Part shown: piece after piece, positions 62,464-64,000 of the stretch | Position numbering within the stretch: the stretch's first letter is position 1 | Layout: each line of letters begins with the position of its first letter | Assembly: GCF_900188385.1 (NCBI RefSeq) | Contig: NZ_FZOI01000003.1 | Coordinates: 248,001-312,000 of the forward strand | Reading direction: 5' to 3' | Length of the DNA stretch: 64,000 bases | Source: Azospirillum sp. RU38E | GTDB taxonomy: Bacteria > Pseudomonadota > Alphaproteobacteria > Azospirillales > Azospirillaceae | The notes under the pieces: generated by a model | Databases searched by the model: none | The model's input: only the letters and a program-made list of their open reading frames with translations | Told to the model about the DNA's origin: nothing | Program-made: the position numbers and the translations under genes

Positions 62464-64000
62464 TCAGGCGGCGCGCAGGGAGGCGATGGCGCGGGACACG
62501 CTTTCGCTCAGTGCCGTGGTTTCCTGGCCCAGCGTCTGGGACGAGGTCAGCACCTCGTCGCTGGAACGGTGGGTGGTGTTGGCGATGTCCTGCAGGCCGC
62601 CGACATTTTCCGCCACCACGGCCGTCCCCTGGGAGGCCAGCTGCACATTGCGGGCGATTTCCCGCGTGGCGGCATCCTGTTCTTCCACCGCCGCCGCGAT
62701 GGCGGCGGACACTTCGGTGATGTCCCCCACCAGTTGCTGAATGGCGGTGATGGCGACAACGGCGGCGCGGGTGGCTGACTGCATCCCGGTGATCTGGCTG
62801 CTGATTTCTTCCGTCGCCTTGGCTGTCTGGTTGGCCAGGCTCTTCACCTCGCTTGCCACCACGGTGAAGCCCTTGCCGGCCTCCCCGGCGCGTGCCGCCT
62901 CGATGGTGGCATTCAGCGCCAGCAGGTTGGTCTGGCTGGCAATGTCGGAGATCAGCCGCACGATGGAACCGATCTTGTCGCCCTGACCTTGCAGCTGTTC
63001 CATCTGGCGGGTGCTTTCATCCACCTTCTGGCGGGCATTGGTGGCCATGCTGGCGGCATGGTTCACCTGTGTGCTGATTTCCTGGAACGATGCGGACAAT
63101 TCTTCCGCCGCACTGGCGACGGCCTGCACATTGCCATTGGCATCGCCCACGGCCCGGTCCACCACGCTGGTGCGCTGCTGCCCCAGCTGGGCCTGTTGTG
63201 ACAGGTCGCGGGCATTGGATTCCAGCTGGCGGGCCGCCTTGTTCAGCTTTTCCACCAGTGAATGTACGCTGCTTTCCAGCCCATCGGCGATGCGCTGCGA
63301 CGCGGCACGCTTTTCCGCCTCCGCCCGCTTTTCCGATTCCGCCTGTTCCATGGCCAGCCGGTCACGGTCGATCAGGCTGGTGCGGAAGACGCCCAATGCC
63401 TTGACGATAGCGCCCAGCTCATCCTTACGGGCCAGGGAGTCCAGATTGACGGTGGTGTTGCCGCCGGCCAGCGTCGCCGTCGCCGACGAAATGCGTTCGA
63501 TGGAACCGCGCAGGGCGCGAACGATGAAGAAGGAGATGGCACCGACAAGTAGCACCACCAGCCCCACCGTGATGGCGGAATTGCGCTGGGTGCCTTCCGC
63601 ACTGGCGGTCATCTGCTTCATGGCGGTGTTGGCGGCATCACGCTGGCTGACCGACAATTTGCCCAGCCGATCCAGCACCGTGCCCAGATTGCTGCGCAGC
63701 GGGTCCAGGAAGGAGATGGCGGATTGCGCATCAATGGCCAGCATTTCCTTCACAAACTGGATCGGCTGCCCGAACTTGTCGATATCCTGGGCCACAGCAC
63801 CCAGTTCAGTTTTCACCGGCCCGTCCGGCAGGCCCTGCTGCACCTTGGTGATGGTGGCCTTGGCCTTGTCCATGCGGGCAGTGACGCCATCCAGCATGGC
63901 GGCGGATTTTATTGCGTCACCGCCCGCCATGGCGGCGGCCAGGGCGTAATAGATTTCCTGCACGGCCCCGTTCAGCTCGCTGGAAGCGCTCAACAGTTCG
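62464..64000 (-). CDS. Methyl-accepting chemotaxis protein, partial (N-terminus beyond right edge)
   Basis: At least 511 residues, open to the window edge. The visible part has the end of a helical periplasmic sensor, a membrane helix ([18 protein letters not shown]), HAMP ([20 protein letters not shown] and on) and a complete signalling domain with [20 protein letters not shown] and [18 protein letters not shown]. The first membrane helix and start lie outside. It ends [16 protein letters not shown], with no receptor pentapeptide. A terminator follows. Same direction as zur and the CobW-type gene but separated from them by that terminator. Confidence 0.92.
   Translation of the reverse strand, partial: ELLSASSELNGAVQEIYYALAAAMAGGDAIKSAAMLDGVTARMDKAKATITKVQQGLPDGPVKTELGAVAQDIDKFGQPIQFVKEMLAIDAQSAISFLDPLRSNLGTVLDRLGKLSVSQRDAANTAMKQMTASAEGTQRNSAITVGLVVLLVGAISFFIVRALRGSIERISSATATLAGGNTTVNLDSLARKDELGAIVKALGVFRTSLIDRDRLAMEQAESEKRAEAEKRAASQRIADGLESSVHSLVEKLNKAARQLESNARDLSQQAQLGQQRTSVVDRAVGDANGNVQAVASAAEELSASFQEISTQVNHAASMATNARQKVDESTRQMEQLQGQGDKIGSIVRLISDIASQTNLLALNATIEAARAGEAGKGFTVVASEVKSLANQTAKATEEISSQITGMQSATRAAVVAITAIQQLVGDITEVSAAIAAAVEEQDAATREIARNVQLASQGTAVVAENVGGLQDIANTTHRSSDEVLTSSQTLGQETTALSESVSRAIASLRAA

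Overview
The window is about 63-65% GC, uses GTG and TTG starts as well as ATG, and carries the alphaproteobacterial arrangement of the rpl/rpo and str loci. Together with the radA-cvpA-purF order, a PraR-type XRE regulator and a Caulobacter/Xanthomonas-type TonB receptor, this suggests a Rhodospirillales (Azospirillaceae-like) chromosome. That placement is inferred from gene content and style; no 16S gene is present. I found no prophage, insertion sequence, CRISPR array or rRNA gene.

Region 1 (1-27.6 kb) is translation and transcription machinery, nearly all on the minus strand. In transcription order from the right it runs tRNA-Tyr, tRNA-Gly, tuf, tRNA-Trp, secE, nusG, rplK, rplA, rplJ, rplL, rpoB, rpoC. 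After an interruption (rimO, two Uma2 genes, a DUF2306 membrane protein, a 2OG oxygenase and two small hypothetical genes) comes the str operon rpsL-rpsG-fusA-tuf and the start of the S10 operon rpsJ-rplC-rplD-rplW-rplB (rplB cut by the left edge). Two strong sigma-70 promoters are readable, one before the str operon and one before the tRNA-tuf operon. The two EF-Tu proteins are identical, and their genes differ by four clustered silent bases. The EF-G in the str operon looks divergent and less codon-optimised than its neighbours. Strong hairpins lie between most of the rpl/rpo transcription units. rlmB and a tRNA-Thr close the region on the plus strand.

Region 2 (27.6-34.5 kb) is mixed housekeeping and accessory: a lipoprotein, phoU, a double-module pentapeptide-repeat protein, a small P-loop ATPase, a periplasmic binding protein plus FecCD-type permease with no ATPase gene beside them, and an N-carbamoylputrescine amidase. 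Two copies of a structured repeat lie here (27639-27779 and 33378-33523). Each is a chain of hairpins in which loops and linkers are conserved while several stems differ in sequence yet still pair. This is the most interesting unexplained structure in the window.

Region 3 (34.5-42.1 kb) is a polysaccharide export locus: a very large SLBB/OPX export protein, two family-2 glycosyltransferases, a Wzz-like chain-length protein, a Wzy/ligase-like membrane protein and a PraR-like regulator. An inverted repeat overlaps the probable promoter of the export gene. Flippase, initiating transferase and tyrosine kinase are absent.

Region 4 (42.1-64 kb) holds a zinc carboxypeptidase-like deacylase, purF-cvpA-radA with a membrane protein, a 1615-residue alpha-2-macroglobulin whose thioester motif is lost, a TonB receptor paired with a histidine acid phosphatase (probable phytate use), a chemoreceptor with a secreted Cache protein, a zinc module (His-rich Zur and His-rich CobW-type GTPase), and a second chemoreceptor cut by the right edge.
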